Positions 23,260 through 35,832 of a DNA stretch of 64,000 nt are shown here, in pieces. The translations under genes were made by a program, and so were the position numbers. The notes under the pieces were generated by a model. The model was given only the letters and a program-made list of their open reading frames with translations. It had not been told where the DNA came from and did no database searches. How positions within the stretch are numbered: position 1 is the stretch's first letter; the number at the start of each line of letters is the position of its first letter. Location: contig VFFE01007645.1 of NCBI GenBank assembly GCA_008921705.1, forward strand, positions 1,235,853-1,299,852. The letters run 5' to 3'. The stretch comes from Burhinus oedicnemus (lineage: Eukaryota > Chordata > Aves > Charadriiformes > Burhinidae).

Positions 23260-26200
23260 ATGCAGAGTTTGCTGCAGTACGTGGGCTCCAGCTCCCTGCT
23301 CTGTTTGGCAGCAGGGCTGGTCGCTCTGCTTTACTTTCTTACCAGCTTGAAGAAGTCGGTTTGCAGTTTGCCTCCGGGGCCACGACCTCTTCCTCTGATC
23401 GGAAACTTGAATGTGGTGGACCTGAAAAAGCCGTTCCAGTCGCTGACAGAGGTAGGGTCTGAGCGAGCAGGCAGGAGGGAAACGTGCAATTCCTGAAGCC
23501 AGAAATGCAACTAGGGAAATGGAGATGCGATTGTGTTTGCATTGCGTGGAAGGCAGAAATGAGATATTTGGCGTACAGGCAGGCTGGCAGAGTGACTTTA
23601 CCTTCGGAGGTATACCCACACATAGCGGTATTTATATGCATCAATATAATACACACGTTCCTTCCTTTACACACACACAAGTGCAGACCCCCACCCCTTG
23701 CAATCAGCTCCGTATTGTTGGTATTTCGAGCCCCTCGGAGGCTGCAGGTAGAAGACTCGAGTTGGGCCAGTCTGCTGACACGTCAGGACTATTTGCCACC
23801 AAGAGATGTCTCACTGCAGACAGACCTCTCCCACGGAAGGAAGGAAGGAAGGAAGGAGGAAAGGAAGGAAGGAGGAAAGGAAGGAAGGAGGAAAGGAAGG
23901 AAGGAAGGGTGGCTATCATCCCCACAGCAGAGGGAACGGGGTCATATGCACATTTCTTTCCAAAGCTAATTCCATCCCTGCAATGCAAAGCTCAGCTCTG
24001 TCTTCCCAGCCCTTCCCCTGCACACACATTCACTGGCCGGGGTTATTCAAGACTTGATGCGCAGCTTTTATATGTCTAGGTAAACAAATTGCTTTTTCTT
24101 ATGCAGCTCCATGGATAGTTTTATTTCTAAAACAGAAAAAAAAAAGACTTAAATATTATAAAGCCAGGCGCAGTGTTTGTTTCAGAAAGTCTCTGCTGTG
24201 TTCTGATAGGGAGGTGGGGACGGGTCAATGTGAATTCAGATTTCTAGAGACGGCTGAGGTGCTGTGAGTGGTGAGTGACCGGTCACATACCCTGTGTCTG
24301 TGCTTACCGGACACTACGATGGGCGAAACCCAGTCCCCAGTGAACTTCGTCAGCTCACCTGAGAGGGCAGAGCAGACACCAAAGTCCTCCAGTTAGTCAC
24401 AGAAGAAAGGGTATCCTGGGATGCCAAAGTACAGAATTCCTGCAGTGTTCATCATCTGATCGACAGTGCAGAGGATTGTGCAGAGCACAGTTTTGATGGG
24501 CTTCTGGTCCTGAGCGCCCATCCGATCATAGGTACGTTTGAGGCAGCCAGCGTGGAAGAGCAGCTACTTCTGGCAGGTTTTTTTGACTGGGGGTTTTTAT
24601 GATACAAATGTCACGCGAATGCAGCAGACTCGTTTCCTGTAATCTGCCAAGCAGCTTTCTTCAGGCTTTCAGGCCTGCCGCATCCAATACTTGCGTTGCT
24701 GAGAAAAACCAGGGTTGATGCCAAGAAGTACTAATGCAAAGAAATGACCAAAGGAAGGCTGGGAGGCGGCTGTGATTCCCTGCCCCTGGCTCTGCCACGC
24801 ACTCTGCGAGCTGCCGGGGATGAAAGAACCACTGTTAATGTTATCTCCCAAGCCGTCAAACCACCATTTGATGAAAACAAATTCAATTTGTCTGGTGTAA
24901 TAACAGGAGCTGCTTCTAATCTGAAATTCAATTTTCGGTATGTATCTAATGCATACAAATGGTAACCCAGGCACATCGGAAACAAGAAGACATTTGGAGC
25001 GGATGGCTTGCAGTGTGTTTAAACGAAGTCTAAAATACCGAGTGAATGATTAGATTGTCAAAGCCACCCTTCTGCGTAACAGATGATTCATATTTAATTT
25101 GCTGTAAAAGCCTAGAGCTCCTATGGCGTTATCTACAAGAATATGCTTTCCTAGTCGGATTCAAGTTTCTGGTGGCCAGCAAATAACTTTGCGATGACTG
25201 CAACGCTACCCACCTTGCCATAATTAGAGACAAGTGCTGTCCTGAAAGAAAGAGTTACTGTCGAGCTTTGTTTTTGTAGTGTTTGTGGCTTCAGCCTCAA
25301 AGACGTGTGCACGCCTGCTCGCCTCAGGTCAACAGCATTAAAATAAACAGGCCTGCCTGCTACGGCGCTTTCGACCCAGCCTCCCGACGGTAGCATCGCC
25401 TGTTACTGCAGAACACCACAGGAATGCGATGGCATTCTACTGACTTCTCCGATAGGAGCAGTGATAGCAGACACCTTGTTGTGCAAACAGGGCGCAAGCA
25501 GAGATGCTGGCAGCCGATAGCTCTTGCTCATTAGTTGCGTTACAGCAGCACCTGGAGACTTCAGGCAGGGCTGGGAGGCTCCTTTCGGGCTGGAAACCAC
25601 CTAGGGTGGCTAGTGCTAGCGGTAGGGTCCAGATCTGGTTTTGACCAAATGTATTTATTCGCCTTGACAGCTCTCCAAGATATACGGCAACGTCTTCACT
25701 GTGCATTTTGGACCCAGGAGAGCTGTGGTACTGGCTGGATATGAAACCATCAAGGATGCCCTTTTAAATCATGCTGAAGAATTTGGGGAGAGGGCAGAAA
25801 TACCCATATTTAGGCAAATGACGCAGGGAAATGGTAAGTGACCTTTTGGTTGGTTAGTTTTTGTAGTTTGTCTACGTTCATTGTATTCTTAGAGCAGAGA
25901 GTACCATCCTCTTCCAGGACACTTTTTGTTCATATAACTGCGTATCAAGCAGCTTTGGTACTGGTGTGAAAGAAGGCCTTACGAACGTTTATTAACCACA
26001 GGTACCATAAGGATGTTACACCTTTATTTTAGGCATAGCATTCAGCCATGGAGAGCTTTGGAAAACTATGAGAAGATTCACCTTGTCCACACTGCGAGAT
26101 TTCGGCATGGGAAAGAGAACCGTTGAGATCCGAATCCTGGAGGAAGTAAACTCCCTTATCAAGTATTTTGAATCCTGTCACGGTGAGTGTCACAACTTTC

Positions 26201-29200
26201 ATCCAGAGACAGAAAACATGTCTAGCAGAACCATAAAGATGAATGAAAGTTTAACTCTGAGCAAATGGTATCTCATGGCTAAAGTTCAGCATACGCTGAA
26301 GCAGGTTATTAAACCGAGGCCTCAAAACATTGAAACCAAGTTCCCTGCTGTGCATTGTGGGTGGTGAATGATTTTTTGGTTTTGGAGTTCAGGACTACAT
26401 TTCCATAGGAAACCAGACTGAAACGAGCATAATCACATCGTCATTTGTTTTCATTGCTTGAAATACAGGGAAGCCATTTGATACGAAGATGATACTCAAC
26501 AATGCTGTATCCAATGTCATCTGCTCTATATTGTTTGGAGAGAGGTTTGAATATGATGATCCTGTATTTCTAACTTTGCTGAAGCTGATAAATGAAAATA
26601 CTAAGCTGTTGGGCTCCCCTATGGTGCTGGTAAGAGCTTGATTTTATGTTTTAGCTTTTAGGTTTTTGGGGGATAGCCTGTTGCCCGTGTTTGTCCTCCT
26701 GGCTTCCCACATCTTGCTTCTCGAGAACAAGAACATTATCAGCCAGCCAGCCTGTAGCGAACACATCTGCAACGCACAGATTTGCAGGCCCCTGCGCTTA
26801 GTCTGTGAAGCTCTATTAGTAAAAGAAAAAAACCAAAGTCTTCACAAAAGGAACTATTTTATCCTCTTTGAAGAGCAGAAACACAATACGTCTCATATCA
26901 GAGATCGGCCCCAAAATGCCATCTCAAATCTGCCTCCTTGTATTACACCTTCAGTAACTGTCTTAGCTCTGCCTCCCCTAGAACTAGGTTTGACAAACTT
27001 CTTTTTCTTTTATTTTGGCCACTGAAACTCAATCTTAGCAAACTAACAGCTGATATAAGCCCGTTCCTCCCTGACACAAAGCTTCCGCTCTGAACGCCAG
27101 TGGAGTCGTCTCTCTGAGCGGCACCGAGGTCTGTGGCTGGCTGTGGCTCCAGACCAGCTAAGCCCAAAAAGCACCACCCGAGCACAGGGCAGAGTTACAC
27201 ACGGTGTACAGACACCCTCGAGGAGGAGGCACCAGCTAACAGCTAACGTCGGGTGTTTGTTTCATTGTCGGGCAGGGCAGCTAGTGGTCTCCCTGAAGAT
27301 GTGCACACCTCTCATGGGATGATGGGGATGAGACCCCTCCTTTCTCCCGGCAGCACGGATGTCCGTATGACATACTGTAATGCTGCGCTCAGTCCAGCTC
27401 CTAGGAATGGTGTAGTTGGGTTAGCTCGGTGCCATGCCTAAGCTAATTGGCTTGGAAAACACCATCTTGGCACAGCAATATTGTCTGTCTGTGGAGGTGG
27501 CCAGCTCAAGTCCCTTCTGCTGCCATGGGATGTGACACACCTGAGGGCTTTCCCTGGAATAAGCACAATGCTCACATTCCCGTCTTTCACATCTGAGACC
27601 CTCTGTCCCACCACCTACACAACTGGAAGCCCTGAAAGAGGATTAAGCTGATGAGTCTCCCAAAAGCCATGGCAAGGACTCATGCAGAGGTATAAGAGAG
27701 AGAACACTTTATTTCTGCAGCTATTCATAGCTGCTTGGGCTGTACAAGCGAACATGGAGGAATTATGGCCTGAAATGCCAGGGCATGGGACAAGGGACCA
27801 GCAGTGTGATTTGAGATACCAGTGTGTGTTCAAAATGCCAGTTGACAGTAAGACTTCTCTTGCTCCACAGCTATATAATTTCTACCCATCCCTTGGATTT
27901 CTCTCTGGAGCTTCCAAGACTGTGCTACAAAATGTCAGTGAACTGAATGCTTTTCTCCAGAAGCTCTTCCAGGAACACAAAGAAGAGTTAAATGAAAATA
28001 ACTTAACGGGCTTCGTTGACGCCTTTCTGATGAAGCAACAACAGGTACTTTAAAGCTAAGTCTTAGAGTCTTTCTGTTCTCTTAGCTCTGACTATTATTA
28101 TGGCTGACCATCTGTCAGGGACTGGGAGTGAGTGGGAACAGAAGAACTGGAGTGAGCAGAATATATCGAAGCTCATACTCACAGTGAGCGGTGCTGTACT
28201 CGCTCCGTAGCTCCACCGAGACTGCTGGTTAAAGGGATCTAGTTGTCAAGATGTGCCACGTGGGGGAAATAAGTTACCACTCAGCACACTTAAGGAGGAG
28301 ATCATCGCAAACCTTCCTGCAAGGATGGTACAGTGATAAACTTAATTGCAGTAACGAAATTCCAACTAACCTAATATCTGGGCATGGGGATTGCATGTAT
28401 GCTTGGGACCAGACAAACTCCATGCAGCATAGGCCCTAATGCTAAAATACTAAATATTTAGTTTCCCAGAGCATATAAAGTCACAAAAAGCTAAAATGCA
28501 GTTAGAAATGGTGGCAACACAGTCACACATTGGTATCGCTTGCTGTAGAACTTATGGCCATTACCTGTATGTTTTGAAGGAGTCAAAGAAACCCCACACT
28601 ATGTTCCACAACAAAAGCCTGTTGTTTTCAACTCTGGACCTCTTTGCCGCTGGGACTGAGACTACTTCTACGACTGTGCGCTGGGGTCTTCTTCTGATGA
28701 TGAAATACCCAGAAATTCAGAGTAAGTCTTCTCCTACTGTATACGGTTGCATGCTTAAGGCTTTGGTTGTGGAAGGGAGTGGAACTCATTCACTGTTTTC
28801 TAGAGTAACGATTCTGAGTACTCTGAGATAACAACCAACCGTTGACTTTACAAAGGAATTTTATTCAGCTGGATTGTAATAAACCATCCCAGCCAAGTGG
28901 GAGAGGCCAAGGGCCAGTATACAGTTACAGTAAAGCTCCCCCATCGTTATTCTCCTGCAGGCTATGGGCTTACGTCACTAAAGGTCTCCTCGGGAGCTGA
29001 TTCTGATCTGGTTTCTGTCGAAGGCTATGGGGTAACAAAGGTGTGTGGTCAGAGTCGGGCATGGGGTGTACTGTAGTGACTCCATTCAGGCTCCCTTGGC
29101 TCAACAGCAAACCGGAAAGAACCATGCCATGCCCTGACTAACCCACTTCTGCTTTTCCCAAATACCCCTCAGAGTTTTCCCTGTGGCCAAACTGGAGGTC

Positions 29201-30667
29201 ATTTCAGTTGCAAGATAAGAGGGTTATCAGTTTCTTAATCCTTTCCTCCCTCCAAGAAAAGATTCAGGAAGAAATGAACCACGTCATTGAACCAGGAAAG
29301 CTGCCTAAGTTGGAGGACCGGAAAAAAATGCCGTATACAGATGCAGTGATACATGAAATACAAAGGTTTGCCAATATTGTTCCGATGGGCGTATCACGAT
29401 CAACTCCTACCGACGTGAATTTCCAAGGCTATGTGATTCCTAAGGTGAGCTTTGAGGCTAGTAGCATACACTGCACAGATTCCTTCCAGTTAATTTAAAG
29501 CAGGCAAGAAGAAAAATATAAAAATCTAAAGACACTGTGATGCATGGTTTAATCTATGATGTGACCCTTTCTCTTGGATCCAGGGTAGCTGTTATAAACA
29601 TGCACCGGACTGTGCTCTGTCACAGCTGGTTGAATCCAGAATAACCAGAGAGCTTAATTATATCACACTGGCTTGAATATCTTATGCCAAATGTGGAACC
29701 TCTACTTCAGCACCTTTCTTGAAAGATCTGACTCTGTAAGAAGGGAACATTTTGTGCTCCAGAAAGGGAGAAGCAGCTACTGATAACAGGCAGAGCCACA
29801 GTGGGGCAGGGAAGCATTCCCCAGTTCTGCTTGCTATGGCTCCGTCTTATTTGCCTCTTTGCATTAGAAAAAAGAAAGCAGCCTGGCTCGACCTGGAAAG
29901 TGATCTTCTCTAAACAGCTACTGTGAGTTTCTTTGATCGCTTTCAGGGTACAGAGATTATTCCGCTGTTGACCTCCGCTCTGAATGACGAGTTACACTGG
30001 AAAACCCCGGATCAGTTCAACCCTTCCCACTTCCTGGATGCCGATGGGAACTTCATTAGGAGAGAGGCGTTTATTCCATTCTCCGTAGGTGAGAGGGGTA
30101 ATGTGTGCACCACCTGGGGTTAGGCTAATGGCACAGTTTCCACTGATTCCAGGAAAGTATGAAAGTTGGGGACACAGAACATAGGATAAGGGATTTCTGG
30201 TCATTTGTCCTGTCCACCATTGCTGTAGTTAACCACCTCTTCCTTGGAAGATCTGGGAGACACTGATTTACCCATAGTCACTAAATGGTCGCACATACCT
30301 ACAGGCTTCTGTGTGGTTTGAGACCAACTCAGTAGCACCTCTAATATGCACAGAGAAGGAAGGAAAAATTTCCTACCTCAGCAGCCTGCTCTTAGGACTG
30401 TACATCCAGTTGAGAAGGTCTCAGACATCAACGCTAACGGTTACGATGCTGATCATTTACTTTTCCTGGTTGTTTTCAGGACGAAGGGCTTGCGTTGGAG
30501 AAGGACTGGCCAAAATGGAGCTGTTCCTCTTCTTTGCAGGCTTGCTCCGCAAATTTGTTTTCCAACCCCCTCCAGGAGTGGATAAGTCAGACCTAGATCT
30601 CACTGCTGATGTTGGCTTTACCTTGAACCCCATGCCTCACCTGGTTTGTGCTGTGCCCTACGAATGA
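23260..30667 (+). CDS. CYP2K-like: Cytochrome P450 family 2, CYP2K-like (P450-A), 9 exons
   Basis: Predicted ER-membrane monooxygenase (RH + O2 + NADPH via P450 reductase); substrate unknown. Exons: 23260-23451, 25671-25833, 26033-26182, 26469-26629, 27871-28044, 28580-28721, 29257-29444, 29947-30088, 30480-30667; total 1500 bp, 499 aa. Exon sizes (163, 150, 161, 174, 142, 188, 142) are those of the CYP2 family, and all joints are GT-AG and in frame. Visible motifs are an N-terminal anchor (about 11-28), PPGP hinge 38-41, WKTMRRF of the C-helix, I-helix AGTETT 304-309, ExxR E361-R364, and haem motif F435-C442-G444 with Cys442 as the haem ligand. The combination [21 protein letters not shown] and [14 protein letters not shown] is of the CYP2K type known from fish, unlike the CYP2W-type B and C. 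Subfamily is from remembered family features, so it is less certain than the family. Intron 1 contains a GGAA microsatellite. Confidence 0.92.
23835..23909 (+). repeat. (GGAA)n polypurine microsatellite in P450-A intron 1
   Basis: About 75 bp of almost pure GGAA/GGAGGAAA units, all purine on the plus strand. It starts about 380 bp after exon 1. GGAA is the ETS-factor core, and homopurine tracts can form triplex (H-) DNA; both are general properties and not evidence of function here. Confidence 0.95.
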
Positions 30668-33600
30668 GCAAACGACATGGAGTTAGAGTAGTGAACACTT
30701 CAAGCTTGAAAGTCTAGTTACAGGGGAAAAAAGCTGTCTGTACCTGAGCTTTAGGGGAAGGAAGACAGCGGGCACTGCTATTCTTCTCTCATTCATGCCA
30801 TTCTTTCCAACAGCTCTTGTGGTGTCTGTATAATGCAAACGCTTCAGACACCCCTGAGTACTGCTCTCAGAAACAGTGTGATTCATTCCTGGAACAGCAC
30901 ATCAGAGATGCAGTTTTCAGGGCTGTTTGAAAGAATGAAATGGCTTCAAGCCTCCTCTATAGATGTAACCCATCAGAGGCTCTCCCCTGAGAGTCTCCAC
31001 GGGGAATTTCTCAGCCCAAAGTCCAAGCTCTATAGCAGAGCTGATTATCGATGACCCAGCTGGACACAACAGACACTTAATGGATCTAGAAATCTCCCCA
31101 GGATGATTGTTCAGCTGAGCCTCAGACTGAGCTTCCATTGTGCGATACAACCTGCCTTATCTTTATTACAGAGTCCCAGACACGAGGGTGTAACGTGGGC
31201 TGACGCCAAGAGCCAGGCATGGGACAGTTATCAGAAAACATCTGAGGGGTTTGGGAAGTAGGTTCATTCCAACTCGCATTAGGCACTTTATGCTGAAGAG
31301 CCTGTTTATGATGGGGCCAGTCTAGCAGCTTTCTGCTTCTGCTAAGAAAGGCATTTCTACCACTCCCTCACCTCCCCTGGCTACATGCTGGCTGTGGCTC
31401 TTGTCCCATCCCTTACTGGGCCATCTTAGATCCCTAAACTGGCACAAAATGACCAGCCACAAAAAGTGAAGAGTTTCTGACTCGGCGTGGCTAAAGCTGG
31501 ACACAAGCCCGAGGCGGTGTGAGGGCGATGCAGCCTGGGGCTGGGCGGCAGGACTACCGTGCTCCCACCAGAGAGCCGAGAGCCTCAGCCCTCTTCTCCC
31601 TGTGCACCTTAGGAGCCGTAGTTGCTCTCTAGATCCTGTCTACCCACCACAGAGAGAGAAGCTCTTTCAGTGCGTGGTTCAACTGCCACAAGGTCTGACT
31701 TGCTCATTCTCTCCATTGACTGAAGCTGAACCATCATCCACAGGCTCCTCGTTCAAACTTGAGGCTCATGGATCAGGTGTGGTGGGATGAACAGGAAACT
31801 CTAGAAAACGTTGCTGTCTGTCTTCAACTCCACACCGGACACACGGCCCCTGGCATTTCAAGCTGTCTTCCTCTCCTTGGGTCAAGGATAGGCAGCAAGG
31901 TCTCTGGGCAGCGTAACAGATCAGCCTGCAGTGCTGAGCAAACACCAGCGCCCCGGGCTGCCACGGAGGCTGTAGGTGCTCAGGGCACGGCAGGAGCAGG
32001 GCCATCGCAAGAAGAACTGCAGGCAAAATTTTGGTGCTTGCAGAAGTGCTTTGGCCGCTTGGGTAGGAACTGACGTTACCAATTCCCAGCTGATAATGCT
32101 CACGTTCTGCCAGCAGAGATCCTCCATCACTGTCGAGGCTAATAGGATTCTGTACGTAGTCACTGTGAAAACAGATGTAAAACTGGTAATAGAGTCTGGA
32201 AGGAGAAGCAGGTTAGACCTTGTTACCACGTCGCTCACCTGCACCGTTAACTTGTCATACGGGGTCTCTGTAGAAAGCTGGTGACACCCCAGACTGCGGC
32301 TGTCCTAGAGCAGCTGGCTTATTACTACAATTAATGATTTATTTCATGTAGCAGCCATTAGGGGTAGGAACAACTAGCTGTACCCGCAAGGCTACACTCC
32401 TTGAGGGACGCGGGATACGTGTGTGCAATCTGAATGGTGGTGCGGGTACCAGAGAGGGGGCTTCTTCACGTGCTGTGACACAGGCAGGAAACCACACGTG
32501 GGTTAGGGAGCAGGGAGTCACTGGAGATGCTTTTGCGTTGGTTTGGAGGCAGGAAAGGCAGGTTAGGATGGCAAGAAAGAGGGGAGAAACAGAAAGTTAC
32601 AGAAACTGAGGGGGTGGTTATAGTAAATCCATCACATAACACCAAAGTCGCTGTCACCTAAAGCTGTCCTGGGCTGCAAACGGAAGGAAAGCAAGCAGGA
32701 AGAGAATATTGAAGGGATGACAAAGTAGGGCAGTCTTTGTTTGGCCAAGACACTGACTCTTCCACTGGCTTTAGTTCAGGCAGCGTAAGGCAGCGCCCTA
32801 ATAGTTGTGCCGTGCCTTGTGCAGGCACTGTACCGCGGGGCCAGCTCCAGCTCCCGGGTACATCCCAAGGAATCTGCTTCACCAGCTGTCTAACGAGAAA
32901 ACCTTCGCGCCTACGTTTGCTTAAGTTTTGTTTTGCTGTTGCTCTATTTGCAGTCTAACTACTGCGAGCCTGACCTTACCGCCTAGTTAATAAATAGATA
33001 TTTTGCTCTGCTGTCGATCTGTCTGCTGTGGCAGGATGAAACTGATTTGGGGTCAAAATGCTAAAGTTGGGCCGCACCACCTTTAACACACCCACGCGGA
33101 GAGGCGAGCAGAGGGACCCCTGGGCAGCACGCAGCCAGGACACGTTGAGCAGCGCGGTGAGCGATGCTCACAGCCACAAACAGCTCGAAGGAAATAATAA
33201 TTGAATTTCTAACTCCAGAAAATCACAGCTGCTGTCTGAGACAGGACGTGGCTCTGGATGGCTCTCTGACGTGGCCTCTTACGGTGATTCCTGTGGCTCC
33301 TACCCTTGCTTAAAAGGGAATTGTCACGGTAAAAGCCAGCTGGAGTTATCTGAGGCTGCAGTCCTGGATGCAGAAGGGGACTGGCAGGGAAGGCACAGAG
33401 ATCTGGGGGGATTTAAGTTAATTTAAAGGATGCAGGGCTGGTGCTTTGCTGGCTGGCTCTCCCCAGGCTGGCTAACGGGCAGGGTCGGTGGATGACGCCC
33501 ATGCTCCAGGTCCTCACCAGCACCGCCTGGTTCACACGCCGTGGCAGGGGATTGCCAGGTGGGCAGGAGGGATGGAGGACAACCCGGCGGCGAGCACCCT

Positions 33601-34397
33601 GCGGGGCCCGGCTGCCCCAGGAATGCACCCGGAGCGGTGTCAGCGCCTGGCAGGTGTTTTGTGCTGGGCTCTGTGTGCTCAGGCAGGGCAGCACGTAGCA
33701 GCGTGGCTCCGGAGCGAAACACGTACCAGACACATTATTGAGACAGGAATTTCTTGTCATCGCAAGAGCTTTACTTACCTTTGTCATTTTAATGCATTGC
33801 ACTCAGAGCCTGGTTTAAAAAAAACCCAATGCGTTCCCCCACCCCTGGCTTTTCAGAGATAATTTAAGTCTCTTTCTGAAAGGCCTTTTTACGATTTCAG
33901 CGGCTCCCAGGGCAAGGACGAAATACCAGGAGAGCGGCAGCAACACGTAACTTCTGCACCGCAGGGTGCTGCCGGTCAAACAAAACCCTGCAGGAACAAG
34001 CACTCCGCACGGGGCGCAGAGCACGTGCCGTTGCAAGTTCTCATCGCAATGCCCACATCTGCGCCCTGTGCCAGCCCTCATCCTTCTTGCCTGTCTTTAC
34101 CTCTGCCTCTTCGCTCGCTTGAGCGGGCAGGGTTGAGTCATCCTAGGCATGCTCTGGGGGAAACCGTTGCTTCCAGCCCATTTCTTGGAAACTAATAAAA
34201 AAAAAAAAATAAAATCCCCAGAAATGTTGCAACACACTTGCTGCTTCTGGGTGGATGTTGCGCTGTAACATCTCCACACCGCGCAGGCAGCTCCAGCGTG
34301 GAACCAAGCAGCCATTTGCTCTGGGACCGTGCTAACCACAGCTTCGGTCCTCTTCACATTAGGTGCACTTCCATCCCTACCTTCTTGGCATTTGCTG
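30668..34397. other. 3' flank of P450-A and intergenic DNA
   Basis: This stretch holds the P450-A 3' UTR and non-coding DNA. I see no strong AATAAA close to the stop codon; one lies at about 32988, which would imply a UTR of about 2.3 kb if used. No additional P450 exon or other recognisable gene appears on either strand. Confidence 0.5.
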
Positions 34398-34729
34398 AAT
34401 CACAGAATCGTAGAATGGTTTGGGTTGGAACGGACCTTAAAGACCATCCAGTCCAACCCCCTGCCATGGGCAGGGACACCTCCCACCAGACCAGGTTGCT
34501 CCAAGCCCCGTCCAACCTGGCCTTGAACACCTCCAGGGATGGGGCAGCCACAGCTGCTCTGGGCAACCCCGGCCAGGGTCTCACCACCTTCACAGTCAGG
34601 AATTTCTTCCTCAGATCTCATCTCAATCTCCCCTCTTCCAGTTTAAAGCTGTTCCCCTTTGTCCTGTGGCTCCACTCCCTGATCCAGAGTCCCTCTCCAG
34701 CTTTCCTGGAGCCTCTTTAGGGACTGGAA
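34398..34729 (-). mobile_element. CR1 LINE, truncated 3' end copy between P450-A and P450-B
   Basis: The copy begins with CACAGAATCGTAGAATGGTT and GGGTTGGAACGGACC, which is the reverse-complemented CR1 tail, so the element lies on the minus strand. It continues through the conserved GGGGCAGCCACAGCTGCTCTGG segment to about 34729, where similarity stops. It is very close in sequence to the 15941-16725 copy but shorter, with no coding potential of its own. Confidence 0.93.
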
Positions 34730-35832
34730 GTACTTTAAGTACTGGAATTATGGCCTTTATATGATCTAACCTTTGGATAAACGTACCTTTAGCCTTGTGC
34801 TTCCTGATCATGTAAGACAGCTCTTTCTTCCCTGAACAATCTTATTCTGTTGGCTGTTTACTCCCAATATCCTCCTGAAAGCCACTATTCAACCAGGGAG
34901 ATCTCAATTCCTTCTGTGCAAGATTTAAACCCTTACGAGGGATACAAGCGCCAGGTGTTTTCTATCTTTGACTTAAAATAATCCCATTCTCCTGTGTTGT
35001 TCCCCTTCTGAAGCCTGCCAGGTCAGCTGGCTTCATTAACTTCATTAACTTCTCCCCTCTCTCTCTTAGAAGCTGCTCTTGCAAAATGAAGAATCCTCCC
35101 AGAATTTTGTCTTTCCATTCCACTCATGAATCCACTCCCGATCACTTGATCCAAGCTAATTTTCCACGGCTAGCTATTACATGTCCTCTACTTCAGACGC
35201 AAAGTCTGAAATCACATCCCTCCCGGGCAGTCCAGAGCCGACTTTATGAAGAAGTTTATGGGCTACAACCCCCGGGGATACACGGGCTTTATCGTTATTG
35301 TTCACAGCCTTTGATCTCCACTGGACATGGAGAAAGCTGAAGTCTCCCATAGCCATACTATTTGTCTTTCTAGTAACATGGAGACCTCAAACCCTACCCA
35401 AATCTGAGCCTGGAGGTGTCTAATAGGATCCAAAGAAGCCTGCTTATTTCCCCGTGTCAGCGGAGTGTTCGGAGGGTCACGGTGCTGCTCATACAGGACC
35501 TTGAGGTCTCAGGGGGAGGAGGAGGAGGTTATAGAGGAATGCCGAGCACCTTTTCCCATGTATATGTTCTTGCACACACATGCATGGGTTTGTAATTTGA
35601 AACTCTCTTTACTTCTGGACAGGCTTTGCAAACTGCTTAGACCACATTCTCTGAGGTGTTTAAAGAGGGTGGAGTATGCAGTATTTATTTAGGTACTCTA
35701 CAAACCTTAATAAGAATCGAGTGCTTGTAGCAATCGCAGAGAGCAAACAGAAAGCCAGCTGGCAGAAACTGAACAGGGCCGCTGCATTTTTATTGCTTCT
35801 AACCCCCCCCAAAACAGATTATTACTAAAAAA
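34730..35832. other. 5' flank of P450-B
   Basis: Non-coding sequence upstream of the P450-B start codon. I see no canonical TATA box at the distance used by P450-A; a T-rich ATTTTTATTGC lies about 40 bp before the ATG, so the promoter type is uncertain. No gene was found here. Confidence 0.45.
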
